This document shows positions 23,963 to 36,030 of a stretch of 64,000 nucleotides of DNA, one piece after another. The notes beneath the pieces are model-generated. The model saw only the letters and a program-made list of their open reading frames with translations. It was not told where the DNA came from and did no database searches. The stretch comes from Malaya genurostris. Taxonomy: Eukaryota > Arthropoda > Insecta > Diptera > Culicidae. The DNA is taken from NCBI RefSeq assembly GCF_030247185.1, contig NC_080572.1, forward strand, positions 183,610,866 through 183,674,865, read 5' to 3'. The stretch's first letter is position 1. The number at the start of each line of letters is the position of its first letter. A program made the translations under genes and the position numbers.

Positions 23963-26629
23963 TTGTTACAGAGGCCTAACTTGCTGATCTAACTGAAATA
24001 TTATGAAGTGCCTACGCTGCTCCTGCTGCTCGGTTACAGTCGCGTCGATCCGCTGCGTATGCACTTTATGTGCTGGTGACACGCGCAATCAGTTTGCGCG
24101 CGGTGATGGAATTTTTTGATGGTTCGGGTGAACCTGGTGGTAACTTGGATAAGTGAATTCCACTGCCATTTGATAATCTCAAAGATTGCAGCACCAGTTT
24201 TCATAAATTGAATAGTTTTCGGTCTCACAAGCTAGACACGATAGTCATTTCTGGCTTCGGTTACAGGGTGCGCAAAAATATTTTTAACCAAGGTTGCTGA
24301 TCCTATCAATGAAACATTACTCGTGAACTATTCTCTTCACCGGCGATGCTCTCCGTGCGGCGAGCAGTTTGTATACATTCCGTGTCTGCTTTATTCATTC
24401 TTTCCTTCCACTCAGAGAATTGAACCGCTTGGCAAAGCAAGCAAGCATCATATATGCACTCTGTTCGCTCGCAGTGAGTTCGTTTCGAAGCATTTAGGTA
24501 GAAAGCTATTCGGTGGTGATGATGACTCGCGTTGAGTCGAATTTTCTACTCACGGTGATTCGTTCTCTGCGACGTATGGTGGTACAACTGAATGACCGCC
24601 CAGGATAAAATTTTATTCCTGTATAAAGCTTATAAGAAAGATGTCGAATCTTTTTGAATTGTCTTCACTGCACATTTCTTCGGTGTTTGCTATACTTCAA
24701 TCGTGATTTGTAGCATTAGGGACAACTTTGATACCTGCCAGAATATGTTATTGATTAATCATCAAACTGTAAAGGGTTATTAATGGAGCGTTTTTGTGTG
24801 TCGTAAATATGTAACTTTCACTCCTATTCCGTAGTTCTATAATAAATTCATTTTGTGTTTCGATCGAGTTCGACTTTTCCAAACAAATTATACCTCATTC
24901 GAAATGCCAAATTGGTATTTTTCATTCGGTCGAATGTAGGGTTGTTTATTATGCCTGAGAAGTAATAGTCCCAAGTTTTTGTCAATTATTATTGTTTCTC
25001 ATGATCGTGAAACTATTTATATACCGATTACAAAGCCATTCGACGATCGTTAACTTAATAATTATAAACATATGTGATGACACTAATAATTGCTTTTAAT
25101 TTCATTCATAATAAACTAATAGTATCTGTATTGACTTCGAGACAAGTTGTGTCGAACCAAGTCAACTACCAAAAAAGTTGAGACCAACTTTGATGATAAA
25201 CACTATCAGTTCGTACAAATACTAGAAGAACCATAAACACCAAATAATTCCGTCACATTCAATATACAGGGCGTTAGAGCTACAATATAATAGAAACTAA
25301 AACCGAAATAGAACTTCTATAATTTTATATAAGGCACTAATTTGGAGGCCAACATAAGATTTTACTGAAGAATGATATTTCTATTATTATCAAAAACAAA
25401 CAAACTCTCTACAGTTACTTGTTGGAAACTGTGCCATGGATAATCGTGCAATGAAGACCTTCCGCAGTTTCCAATAACGAAATAAATATCTAAAAATCAA
25501 GTATCATACTATCAAACACAACAAAATTATCTGTCTCGTGACATTAGTGACGTTAAATAAAGTGGAATTAAATGCATATTTTTTTTCTTGATCCTATATT
25601 CACAGACTAACAGACAGGACACTCAAATTAAATTCTTCAATCATTTTAACGGTCATTTCGAATATTCCTTTATTTGGGACAGTACTCACATGCGTCATGA
25701 TGGCGCCACGTTACCCTATCAAAAACATCCTGTCTGTCATCTAGACTGTGTTTATTTTTTTCATTTACCAACAGAGTTGCCATTTATACAGAATCACCAG
25801 TAATGTATTAATTTGTATACGTCCATGCGAATTTCATGCAGGATACAGATTTAATACATATTGCCAAAACCATATACATAATTGTGCCTACTTCTCATTC
25901 TCCAACGAAATATAAAATCGAACCTGTTTTGTTACAATATTTACTTGCTTCTGGTCTGCCGCCACTTAATTTCGGGTGAAAATTACCAACACAATAAAAA
26001 ATAGTCTAGATGAGCAACGTTGAGTCAAATAAATGGTTACCTTCCAACATCGCGAAAAAGTTAAATATATTATCAACGTAATCCAATAATTTATTGTGAC
26101 GATTCCTTTTCAAATATTTCGATGAAATCAGGCATCCCTGCAAGCAGCTGATCGCTGTTGACAAACGAGGGGAAACCAACTAGTAAAAAAAACTTTTACA
26201 TACCACAAGGGGTGTACAGATAGTAAATAGTTCGCGCAGTACAATATAGGTGGAACTAGTGCATCACGAAAAATTATTTTTATAAGAATTTACTCATACT
26301 GTCATGTCTGTTAGTCTGTGCTATATTCTCCTACTATCTCCTGATTATGTGATAACAGAATTATATTTCATTTGGACTCTTTGTATGTGATCCTTGAAGT
26401 ATTCACGTAAAATTTTTTTTGCTCAACACAGTTTTAAGGTAAATAATACAATGAGTAGTTTCAAAACTGAATGTGTGATATGAGTAACAAAAATTCTAAA
26501 TCGCACTATCTGACAAATCGATAAACCACGCGGATTGTGTTATTTTTCAAATTAAAATCGTTTCCTCTGTAATATGAATATTGTAAAATGTTATGAAATT
26601 GAATTTACAATTTCTTCTAGCGGATGTTC

Positions 26630-26700
26630 TTTTTAAAAAAAAAGCTAAACCGATCACTTCGGGAGTCAATTGTAGAACATTTTATTTTCAATACATTTTT
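26630..26700. repeat. Dispersed repeat, second of a pair
   Basis: Partner of 23893-23962; see there. Confidence 0.45.
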
Positions 26701-28449
26701 GACAGCAATATCAGATTGTAATCTTAATTTGATTTCAGCTCATCAATTTCTCAACTGATATCACATTACGTTATTATTTTGCTGTTTGCTTTTGGAAGAA
26801 AAACTTACGAGGCAATAGTTTTGTGAAACTCCAAAAATGATAATATTAAATGCAAAAATTTAATGAATGCATTAAAATAGGACTAAGTTAATAAGGCGAT
26901 ACAAAAATGCAAAAGTAAATTTCAATGGAACATCTATTCCTCCAATTTTATGTTGCGTTTTACAAAATGCTTCGACATCCTGTGGCAGTTGGCCGGAACC
27001 ACAACCGTGAGTCTAAAAAGTTAAAAGTCTTAATTTCCTGATCGTAGTACAGTTATTCTAATCGATAATTTGTGTAGATGTATGGTAAAAGATGCTGAAT
27101 GAGTATTTAGTTAGTAATGACTGTTTCTTTGTTAGCCTTAATTGCTTCTTCTTAATTGCTTTGATTTTTGCAGAGCAAGCAGTTACATGGCGTCTCAGTA
27201 TGTTCAAACGTTGTGGAAAACCCTGCACTCCTATTACTTCTATAAATCAAATCTATGCGAAGAAGCGTTAAATTGTGTTTAATATAATAAAAACATGAGA
27301 AAATAAATCATCCCTGGAATTAAAAGATTAGACTTGCCTCTATAATCAATATTCAGAATATATTTTTGTCACTCTATTTGCATTGCATATTGATATTGCG
27401 TATTGGACTTGATCATTCATAATCATATGTGATTTTAAAAAATATCACTGTAGATATTTCAGTCCATTTTCAAAATCATAAATAAAATAAATATCAAACC
27501 AACCCGAAAGAGAATCAAAAGTGTTGCTACAGTTATATGTGGAAAATAATTCCTTTTATTTTATTTCTTATATAAGCCATATAAACTGCAAAATTTTCAC
27601 TTTACAAAAGTGATTGTCCTCAGGTGATTCAACTCCAGCTTTTTTAAAATCTATCTGCCATTACTTGCCGCAAAATTTCAACAGCACGGAGTACGAACGT
27701 GAGAATAGTATTCGGTGAAATCTGAATCAACTGTTTCATTAGTTTTATTGCAGTAGGAATTACATTATATGTACATTAGTATACGATTTTAAACGACGTT
27801 TTGAAGTGGACTATTAGTTTTATTTATCAGTTTAATTTTTATCCAACCCAATCGTTTCGCCATCTTCCAATAATAAGTAATGATATTACGTTTAAAGTTT
27901 TCCAAGCTAATTTGTGATGTTCAACGCACACCTTTTATCAGGGCAATATCTACGAGACAATTAAACTAAGCAAAATAAAAAATTGCTTCCATCGCATCGC
28001 TAATTTTTGTCTTCAATTTTTTTCGTACACTTGCATTCATGATTGCTGGCATTTTGACTCACAGTGAGTCAAAAATTGACTCAATGTAAGCGCTACTCGT
28101 GCCTGATGATACCTGCTCTTGAAATGGTAGAGAATGGCTCACGGCGGAATAGCAACCAGCATGAAGAAGCAAGATGAACGTTAATGAGTTGCGTGAGGCG
28201 AATTTCAGCAACCCTGTTTTTAACCAATAAGTAGATTAAAACAGGTTTTATTCTAAAATTAGTAACTCAATGTTTAAATGTCTCGACACTTATCTGTACG
28301 AATATTTTAAATTAATAGTTTTAGGAAAGCCGCACTAAAACAATTGAATAAACTGAGCTGCTTCTGCTCAGGAAGCGCCCAGCAAAAACATACCGGAAAA
28401 GTTTCACCGTTAAGCACAATAATCGGTACTGTTTCATTGGAATCGGATT

Positions 28450-28990
28450 TGGCCATGTAATGCCAACAACACATTGTAAAATGCAACCATCAGGAGGGAA
28501 CCCTCTGGCAAAAGGATAATTATGCACCGAGTCACATAAATTTTCCCAGCAGAAACCGTTCCAGCGACACTGCGCTACCCAGCATCTCCGGTGGGGATTA
28601 TCTTTTCTATCCGGTGCGTGTAACAACCGTTCGGAACGGTCCCACCCGAAAAACGGCACCCGCCAACAACGGGGTTGGCAAAAGTAAATTGCGGTTAAAC
28701 TTCCGGCAAAAGTCAAGCACCGGAAGCGGTAAAACATACACCACCGCTCGCTGGCACCCGTTCGAAGCGGGTCGCGTGTGGCTCCACTGGGAATCCCCAA
28801 ATGGAATAGGTCCCAACTGCAAATGCACATGATGGGGAAGAATCGACTGTGGACCTTTTCAAGGATGCATGGCAGAACTTCTGGTGCGCACTCGGAAACG
28901 ATCTGGCTTCGCATTTTACATTATTATTTTAATGTGGCGTTCGTCCCTCCGTGTATGGTGCAGTGAGTACTAGCCGATAAGCAATTGTGT
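28450..28990. other. GC-richer unique block, unassigned
   Basis: Markedly richer in G and C than its surroundings, with overlapping open frames on both strands (minus 28321-28914, 197 codons; plus 28614-28832). Neither shows a domain I recognise. It ends with a TTG/GTG-rich run (about 28985-29035). It could be a conserved non-coding segment, a 5' exon of an unseen gene, or chance. Similar blocks lie at about 36440-36860 and 62900-63450. Confidence 0.3.
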
Positions 28991-29289
28991 TGTTGTTGTT
29001 GTTGGTGGTGGTAGTGGTTGTGGTAGATGTAGCAGCTTTCTAGTTACATTGTTTAGTAGTTGTTTGCTGTGGGCAATCTGATGGCTTGTTGGGAAGTGTT
29101 GTAAGATTTTACGAACAGCTATGAACTAGTTTACCATGGATCACTCATTACAGTGTGGAGGATGATTTCACTTTGTATACACAATTGTCGTCCATTTTGC
29201 GTCTCTTGATCCTATTAACTATAAGGATAAAAGATTTATAGAATCACTGCATCCTATTGGCTACAAAATATTTGGGTTTCTTATGAAGT

Positions 29290-29990
29290 TAATAAAAGCG
29301 GTCTAAGTTAAACATGCATTTCCGATAAAATTGCGGCGAGAGAAAAAATGCGTTTGGTTGGTTACGTCACTTTTACCATTACATCTCTGGAACCGGAAGT
29401 AATAGTAAATTTATTTTCAAATTTGATTCACAATTACAAAGTAGCTTTCAAACGAACCTAAGCTTGTCATAATTGGTTAAGCCATCTCGGAGAACATTGA
29501 GCGAAGAAAAAAAGCGTTTTGTAGGTTACGTCACTTTTACCAAAATGTTTCCGGCATCGAAAGTGACTGCCACTTGATCTTTAAACTTGACTCACAATCC
29601 AATAGTAGTTTTCAAAAAAATGGTTCAGCCGTCTCAGAGGAAATTGTGCGGAGAGAAAAAAAATTGTGTTTTGTTTGCTACGTCACTTATACCAGTATAT
29701 CTCCTGAACCGGAAGTGACAGTCACTTGATCTTCGAACTTGATGCTTAAGCCAATGATAACTTTCAAATGAGCCTAAGTATTTTGAAATTGTTTCAGCCA
29801 TCTCCGAGAAAATTGGGCGGAGAGAAAAATCTGATGCACAAACACATACACATTTAGACATTTTCCGATCTCGGCGAGCTGATTCGAATGGTATACAACG
29901 CTAGGGGTGTCCGTAGCACTGATCAAACGTTGGTTTCTCCAGTAATTTTATTACCTTTATATAGAAAAAGGCAAAAAGCGGTTAAGTGGA
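29290..29990. repeat. Three tandem units of about 159 bp plus repeat end
   Basis: The phrase tacgtcacttttacca...ccggaagt occurs at about 29363, 29522 and 29680, so the unit is about 159 bp, with diverged copies. Each unit also has gccatctc-gagaa-att and gagagaaaa. The block ends with acacatacacattt, ccgatctcggcgagctgattcgaatggtatac (29865-29895) and tatagaaaaaggca (29958-29972). The same end phrases occur at 40140-40180 and 41290-41340. Confidence 0.75.
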
Positions 29991-30100
29991 CTCTGAGCAA
30001 CTCAAGTGTCCTTTTTTGCACATTTCACCCCGTTATTCCGAAAACGGAAGTCGAATTCAGATAAATTCAATAGCAGGCTATGAAACTCTAGGCCCTTTAA

Positions 30101-30372
30101 TGTCGTTTTCGTTTTTAAATTGCACTACACCGGTGTAGCGAAAGCTGCACTGAAACCGTTCGTTTTTGCCAATTGCACTACACCAATGCTACACTTTTTC
30201 TGCACCGATACCACTGGTGTAGCACTCATCAAAAGTTTGGTGTAGCTCTGTGCAATGGAATCGGTTATTGTAGTCAATGGTTATTGTTTATGTTTTCGTC
30301 ATTTTTGTTCGTTTATTCATGCCTCAGTGTAGCACTGCACCGGTGTAGTGCAAATTAAAAACGAAAACGTCA
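30101..30372. mobile_element. MITE with 36 bp terminal inverted repeats, Harbinger-like
   Basis: 272 bp. Both ends read TGTCG/TGACG then TTTTCGTTTTTAA and, after a short difference, TTGCACTACACCGGTG, in inverted orientation; about 34 of 36 positions agree. It is flanked by TAA on both sides (30098-30100 and 30373-30375), as for 3 bp TWA duplications of PIF/Harbinger elements. Inside are further gcactacacc and ggtgtagc motifs, giving a strong hairpin. No ORF of note, so it would rely on another element for its transposase. Confidence 0.85.
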
Positions 30373-30589
30373 TAAGATTAAATTTACAATTCGAGGAAAA
30401 CAGTCATTGTTGAAAAACTCAAAAGCATTTTTATTACATAAATACAAACTGAGTCGAATGGTACATGACGCTCGGCTCTCCGGATACGGTTCAAAAGTCG
30501 AACTTCTAGCGTTTCTTTATGCGAAAGGCATAAATGCCATCAACTCAATTTATCAAATGAGTTCAGAATTCAGTTACACATTTCATAAT

Positions 30590-30810
30590 TCAGGTTAGCA
30601 GTCCAAAATTTTAGGCTCAAAATCTATATTCAGAATCTATGGTCTAACTTCAGTCCTAGAATTTAATTTCAGAAATTAGTTCTAGAGTCAAGGCTCAGAA
30701 CTCAGTTCCAGAAATAAGTTTCTGATTTCAGTTTTTGAACTCAGATCTTGAGCTCAGGTTCAGAATTCAGTTCCAACATTCAGTTCCAGAGTGGAGCTTC
30801 TATTCCAGAA
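30590..30810. repeat. Short degenerate tandem repeat (ttcagttccaga type)
   Basis: About 200 bp made of loosely repeated TTCAG/AGTTCCAGA/CTCAG words with a period of roughly 12-16 bp. No function is evident. Confidence 0.6.
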
Positions 30811-32689
30811 TTCATCCATGGATCTGAATCTTAAACTGGACTTACCATATAACTAGGTCTGCTTCAGGTTCAGATCCAAGTGTTTAACCTGAATATGGAA
30901 CTAAACTAATCATGATCCAACTCGAGATGCTGGAGAAAGAGCTGTAAGTTTTCGATCGCTAATATGTTGTACTAAGCGTTGGGGCAAATAAGGAATTTCG
31001 ACCCATACTTTGATTCTGACGGAAAATCGTAACTTTTGAAAAATTGGAGGAATGGAGGTAAAAATAGAAACAAAATGCCACGTTTAAGGAGTTGCAGAGT
31101 TAAAAAATTCGAATCGAATTTATTACAGAGTTATACAGATTTTAAAAAAATATTTGATTGGAAAACTGACATACGAATGTAATGGTTGGTAAACGACTGG
31201 ACAATGCGCAATACAGGCCCCGATGTGGTTCCTAGCCTCTTGTCCAGTAACTCCTATCCCTACCTCCCCGCGGTGCCGGCTGGGGTACGAATACGGAACC
31301 ATAGGCAATATCGGGTAACCAACTCCGGTGGGACCTTGGTCGTATGCTGACAGGGAAGGGGGGGCTCGAAACAGCTTCTGTTCTCCATGTTAGGAGCGGC
31401 TGATTGCCGTCCTTGTGTCAAAGTGGGACTCTAAACAGTGCTGACACGATGACCCTCCGGCGAGACAGAAGGTTGGTGCAGGCCTAACAAGCTGCCCGGA
31501 AAAAAAATACGCACAATCAAGTAAGAAATACGACTCGGAATAATCGGCAAAGACCTACGCAACGCACAAAGGACTACGATTGGAAGGTTGGCACATGGAT
31601 ACGACCGTGCCAACATTGGATACGACCGAATGCTGCATGATGAGCTTCAAATCCGCGGCTTCGATATCGTAGCACTGCAGGAACTACCAGAGAGAGAGCT
31701 GTGGCACAATCAGCGTTCTAGGAACGTGGTTCATAGTGTTGGGCAAGATGCGTCAGCGCGTGATTGGGTGGCAGCTATTCAGTGATAGGATGTGTGTATT
31801 GAAGACGAGACCCGATGACGAGAAGGAAGCATTTTACGCGCAGCTGAAACGAATCTACGACAGCTGTCCATGGCGGGATGTAAAACTCCTCATCGGCGAC
31901 ATGAATGCTCAGGTAGGCCGGGAGGCAATGTACAGGGCCGTGATCGGGCTGGAGATCACACACGCAAAGATATCCACACAGCCACCTGGAGATCACCTGA
32001 TCAACATACGGAAAATCAATTCGACCACGTTCTCATCGACGGGCGATTCTTCTCCGACGTCATCAATTTCCGCACTTACCGCAGTACCAACATTGATTCT
32101 GACCACTACCTTGTCGCGGTTTGTATGCGCTCAAAACTATCGACGGTGCACAACACTCGTCGCACAGGAACGCCGGGACTCAATCTCGAGCAGCTACGTA
32201 GTGTTCGAACTGCTTGGCGCGGCGACTCTTGAAGACGGCTGGAGGGACATAAGGTCCGCCTAGGTATGAGGTTATCGAATCGAGAAAATGACTGGTTTGA
32301 CGGCGAATGTCAGCAGTTAGTCAAAGAGAAGAATGCAACAAGGACGAGGTTGCTGCAACACCGCAAGAGAGCGAACGAGGAACGATGCAGACAGACGCGG
32401 AACAGACAGAACACGGTTTTGCGGAGAAAAAAGCGCCACCAGGAAGACCAAGATCGCGATGGAACAGTTGTACCGCGCAAATGACACACGGAAGTTCTAT
32501 CAGAAGGTGAACCCCTCACGTAGAGGCTACACGCCAGAGGCCGAAGTTTGAAGTGATACCAGTGGTAACCTTCTCACGAACGAACGTGAGGTGATCGACA
32601 GGCGGAAGCAGTACAATGACGAACATCTGAATGGCGAAGTACAAGATACAGAGAACGGCACATGAATCAATCTGGGTGCACGCTCAGCC

Positions 32690-33250
32690 GACGACAGATT
32701 CCCAGCACCTGATCTGTCGGAGATAAGTGAGGAGATCGGCAAGCTGAGGAACAAAGCCGCGGGCAATGACCAGTTACCAGGCGAGCTGCTTAAACATGGA
32801 GAAGAGGCACTGGCTAGAGCGCTGCACTGGATGATTTCTAAGATTTGGGAAGAGAAGATTCTACCGCAGGAATGGATGGATGGAGTGGTATGTCCCGTTT
32901 ACAAAAAGAGCGATAAGCTAGATTGTTGCAATTATCGCGCAATCACATTGCTGAACGCCACCTACAAGAAACTATTCCAAATCCTTTACCGTTGTCTATC
33001 ATCAATAGCTAAGGAATTTGTAGGGCCGTACCAAGCGGGATTTACTGGAGCCCGCGCCACTACGGATCACATATTCGCAATAAGACAAGTACTCCCGAAA
33101 TGTCGTGAATACAACGTACCCACGCATCACCTATTCATTGACTTCAAAGCGGCATACGACACAATCGATCGAGAACGGCTATGACAGATCATGTACGAAT
33201 ACGGGTTTTCAGATAAACTGACGCAATTGGTCAAAGCAACAATGGATAGA
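32690..33250 (+). pseudogene. RTE reverse transcriptase, N-terminal half remnant
   Basis: Open from about 32831 to 33184 with the RT fingers and palm motif A (FIDFKAAYD), preceded by the GNDQLPGELL segment in the same frame. A TGA at 33182 interrupts it, after which QIMYEYGFSDKLTQLVKATMDRVK continues in the same frame to about 33255. Motif C (the two catalytic Asp) is absent, so it has no RT activity. Confidence 0.8.
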
Positions 33251-33254
33251 GTCA

Positions 33255-33955
33255 AGTATGGCTTTTATCGTATCAAAGAGCGTTCACTGGCAACTCTTCA
33301 CACGATTGAATCAGTGCCATCAAATAGAAACGGAAATCATCGCAACAACAAAAACCCGGCATGGCTCAGTTAACATAGAATCGACAACAGTGCGAGAGCG
33401 AATTTCTCTCGATGACATTTCTGAGAATCAAAGGTTAGCACGCTGCTGTGGGGATCCTGTCTCAAGCAACAAACGGTTGCTTATTCTCGTCTCGCGATCC
33501 GATTCTATACAGACAGTTGATAATTGCGATAGAATCATTTTACTATTGCTGCTTATTCTAACTATGTGCATATAACCTTTGTATAAGTTGTGTCTATGAA
33601 AATGTCTGTGAATGCTGCACACAAGAGTTTTGAAATATTGCAACCTAGTATGAGAATCATCAAGTTGAATCATCGATTCGATTTTCTGCGATAATTGTCA
33701 ACTTGCGATTCTCTCTTGGGAAATTCCATACAGCAACGATCATTATCAGACTGTAATTTTTTTTAAGGGCGTGAAATATTTAGAGTATGAAGTGAAGCGA
33801 AGAAATGTAGCAAAATTCTCTCACGGTTCATGCATTGAGAGACTCGAGTTCTTGTAACATCTTCTACCGAATTGAAAATGTTGTATACAATTAGATAGCA
33901 ATATAGCAGCTTCTGTCAAATTTTCGGTAATCACCAACACTGGATAGAGTGATGT
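33255..33955. other. Insertion or replacement inside the RTE element
   Basis: About 700 bp that interrupts the RT domain between ...ATMDRVK and GSLVTPDNDT. It contains diverged inverted words (gattctatac...ttgataattgcgatagaatc at 33500-33535 and cgataattgtcaacttgcgattctc at 33690-33715). It has no coding region and no clean terminal repeats visible to me. An old MITE insertion with loss of the RT core is the likeliest explanation. Confidence 0.5.
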
Positions 33956-33961
33956 GCTACA

Positions 33962-34528
33962 TGTGTGGGTTCACTGGTGACCCCCGATAATGACACCAAC
34001 AGAGAAATTCAGAGACGTATTATGGCAGGGAATCGTGCGTACTTTGGACTCAGAAAAACCTTTCGCTCGAGAAAAGTACGCAACCGCAAGAAAACGACTA
34101 TCTACAAAACGCTCATTAGACCGGTTGTTCTCTATGGCCACGAGACCTGGACTATGTTGGCAGAGGACCATCGCGCCCTCAGTGTTTTTGAAAGAAAAGT
34201 GCTGAGAACCATCTATGGCGGAGTGCAGATGGAAGACGGAACGTGGAGACGGCGTATGAATCACGAATTGCAACAGCTTCTAGGAGAACCACCTATCGTA
34301 CGGACAGCTAAAATCGGACGTCAACGATGGGCTGGACATGTCATAAGGATGTCGGACAACAGCCCAGTGAAAATGGTTCTTGAATCTAATCCGACTGGTA
34401 CAAGAATAAGAGGAGCGCAGCGAGCAAGGTGCATCGATCAAGTGGAGGGTGATCTCAGAAACATCCGTGCCTTGAGTGGCTGGCGACGAGCAGCCATGGA
34501 CCGAGTTATGTGGAGACGTAGCTGTTAG
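33962..34528 (+). pseudogene. RTE C-terminal domain remnant
   Basis: 187 codons open, reading GSLVTPDNDTNREIQRRI, NRAYFGLRKTFRSRKVRNRK, TLIRPVVLYGHETWTM, VFERKVLRTIYGG and the final RAAMDRVMWRRSC. This is the typical region downstream of RT in RTE elements. It is well preserved but has lost its catalytic half. Confidence 0.85.
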
Positions 34529-34622
34529 AAAAAGTAAGTAATGCAAATATGTAATGAAAACTGCGAAATGTTACCGCACGGGACTCGAAATTGTCACACA
34601 TTGAAAACACATGAAGAGACAA

Positions 34623-34685
34623 CCTAATTGACTAGGAGAACCGAGCATGCTTCGCTTTACTCGGCTGCGACAGCAATTACAGTCC
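34623..34685. repeat. 63-66 bp direct duplication flanking a LINE fragment, left
   Basis: cctaattgactag-agaaccgagcatgcttcgctttactcgg-cgc-ac-...caatta-agtcc here and at 35499-35564, with a handful of differences. Both belong to the foldback arm, and the LINE fragment 34686-35498 lies between them. Confidence 0.7.
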
Positions 34686-35498
34686 AATGATTATGTATCT
34701 AATGATTTTTTTGCTTTTTCTGACATTCCACAAGGCAGTCATCTCGGACCACTAATTTTCCTCCTGTATTTCAACGACGTGAACTTTCTACTGAGTGTCC
34801 CACGATTATCATTCGCCGACGACCTTAAGTTATTTAAAATTAGACACCAGAAATTTTTTTTCGGAGTGATGGGAGATTAACCAAAATGCTCGATTATCAC
34901 GTTCACACGGAAAAGAACACCTATACGTTTCGATTATTGTCTCCGAGGATCTACGATAGATAGAGTCACATGTGCCAAGGATCTTGAGGTTTTTCTTGAC
35001 GAACAACTGAACTACAAGCAACATATTTCGTACATTGTTGCAAAGGCTTCACGAACCTTTACCATAATGGAAATCTCAGAATCGAATCAATACAGCGCAG
35101 ATTTGTTCGTTTCGCTCTTCGCCAGTTACCATGGAATAACCCTTATCAGTTGCCGAGTTATGAAAGCCGCGGACTGCTTATCGAACCTCGATACACTGAC
35201 AGTGCGACGTGATCTGTCCCGTGCATTGCTAATTGCCGACGTTTTGTTAAACAATGTCGATTGTTCAGCACTTCTTAGTGAAATAAACATAAATGTTCGC
35301 GCACGAGCTCTTCGCAACAACCACCGCCTCAGAATGCCTCTACGCCGCACTAATTATGGAATCAACGGCGCCTTTATTGGATTGCAACGTTCTTTCAATG
35401 TTGTTTCGACGGGATCCGATTTCCATGTCCTGCGCAGTCGAATTAAAACTAGTTTCTTTTAAATATACTTAGAAATGATCATTAGCTAAATATTTTAG
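34686..35498 (+). pseudogene. CR1/Jockey-like reverse transcriptase fragment
   Basis: 5'-truncated. It reads SDIPQGSHLGPLIFLLYFNDV and SFADDLKLFKI (FADD catalytic motif at about 34815) in one frame. After frameshifts it reads DLEVFLDEQLNYKQHISYIVAKASRTF, and the C-terminal domain VRRDLSRALLIADVLLNNVDC, RALRNNHRLRMPLRRTNYG ends in TAA near 35462. No RNase H follows. The motifs fit CR1- or Jockey-type mosquito elements; I cannot separate these without a database. Dead. Confidence 0.75.
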
Positions 35499-35564
35499 CC
35501 TAATTGACTAGAAGAACCGAGCATGCTTCGCTTTACTCGGCCGCTACAACATTCAATTATAGTC
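35499..35564. repeat. 63-66 bp direct duplication flanking a LINE fragment, right
   Basis: Second copy; see 34623-34685. Confidence 0.7.
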
Positions 35565-36030
35565 CTATCTCTATGGAAACCGATCCGACAGTAAACACAC
35601 ACACCGCATCGCTAGTCTATCTTCACTTTCTGATTTGCCATCAGACGCTGATTTGCGATTTTCTATTTGTATTTGTATCCCCATAGGCCGCACAAGAGAG
35701 AAAAACAGAGTCCCTATTTTTGCGTCTGACGGCAAAGCAGAAAGTGAAGATAGACTTGCGATGCGGTGTGTGTGTTTACTGTCGGATGGGTTTCCATAGA
35801 GATAGGACTATAATTGAATGTTGTGGCAGTCGAGTAAGGCGAATTATGTTCGGTTCTCCTAGTCAGTTAGGCTGTCTCTCCATGTATTTTCCTATGCAGA
35901 GTAGTTTATTAGGCAAAGCAATTTCAAGTCCTATCTCTGTGGTAACATTTTCGCGGTTTTCATTACATGCATAGTTGCATTTGCATGTCATTTTTTTCAT
36001 TCTGTTTTCTTTGTTAGATACTGCATTAGT

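Larger units (their letters stand above)
22197..29285. other. Long AT-rich stretch with no supported gene
   Basis: Only short, low-complexity reading frames occur. Things seen: a repeated phrase (about 23893-23960 and 26625-26700; listed separately); a less AT-rich patch at 24010-24130 (ctgctcctgctgctcggttacag, gcgcaatcagtttgcgcgc, the latter a short hairpin); a second patch at 24320-24600; and the GC-richer block at 28450-28990 (listed separately). The region may be intergenic or the inside of a large intron. Confidence 0.4.
31200..34528 (+). mobile_element. Decayed RTE-clade non-LTR retrotransposon
   Basis: Starts with a GC-richer untranslated leader (31200-31560). Endonuclease remnants: FDIVALQE (about 31660); LLIGDMNAQVGRE (about 31885); TWRSPDQHTENQFDHVLIDGRFFSDVI and DSDHYLVAV (about 31980-32120). 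RT remnants: GNDQLPGELLKHGEEAL, YKKSDKLDCCNYRAITLLNATYKK, YQAGFTGARATTDHIFAIRQ, FIDFKAAYDTIDRERL (32760-33184). The C-terminal domain reads NRAYFGLRKTFRSR, VVLYGHETWTM and IGRQRWAGHVIRMSDNSPVK (33965-34528). The frame changes several times and TGA replaces the Trp after RERL. The order and these phrases are typical of mosquito RTE elements. The RT catalytic core with its XXDD motif is missing, replaced by the sequence at about 33255-33955. Confidence 0.85.
34529..36030. mobile_element. Foldback element with tRNA-like arms, split by a LINE fragment
   Basis: Left arm 34529-34685 and 35499-35640; right arm about 35735-36030 in inverted orientation. Matching words: agaaccgagcatgcttcgctttactcgg against the reverse of 35826-35860, and caattatagtcctatctctatggaaac against 35790-35820. 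The right arm ends gtaacattttcgcggttttcattac...gcatgtcattttttt, as in the foldbacks at 43465-43865 and 54690-55090. The central loop (35640-35735) is unique. Confidence 0.7.

Noticed and set aside
28321..28914. 197-codon gene on the minus strand
   Set aside because: Composition is rich in Cys, Trp and Arg as expected from an antisense or chance frame in GC-richer DNA; no domain and no context. Kept only as an unassigned block.
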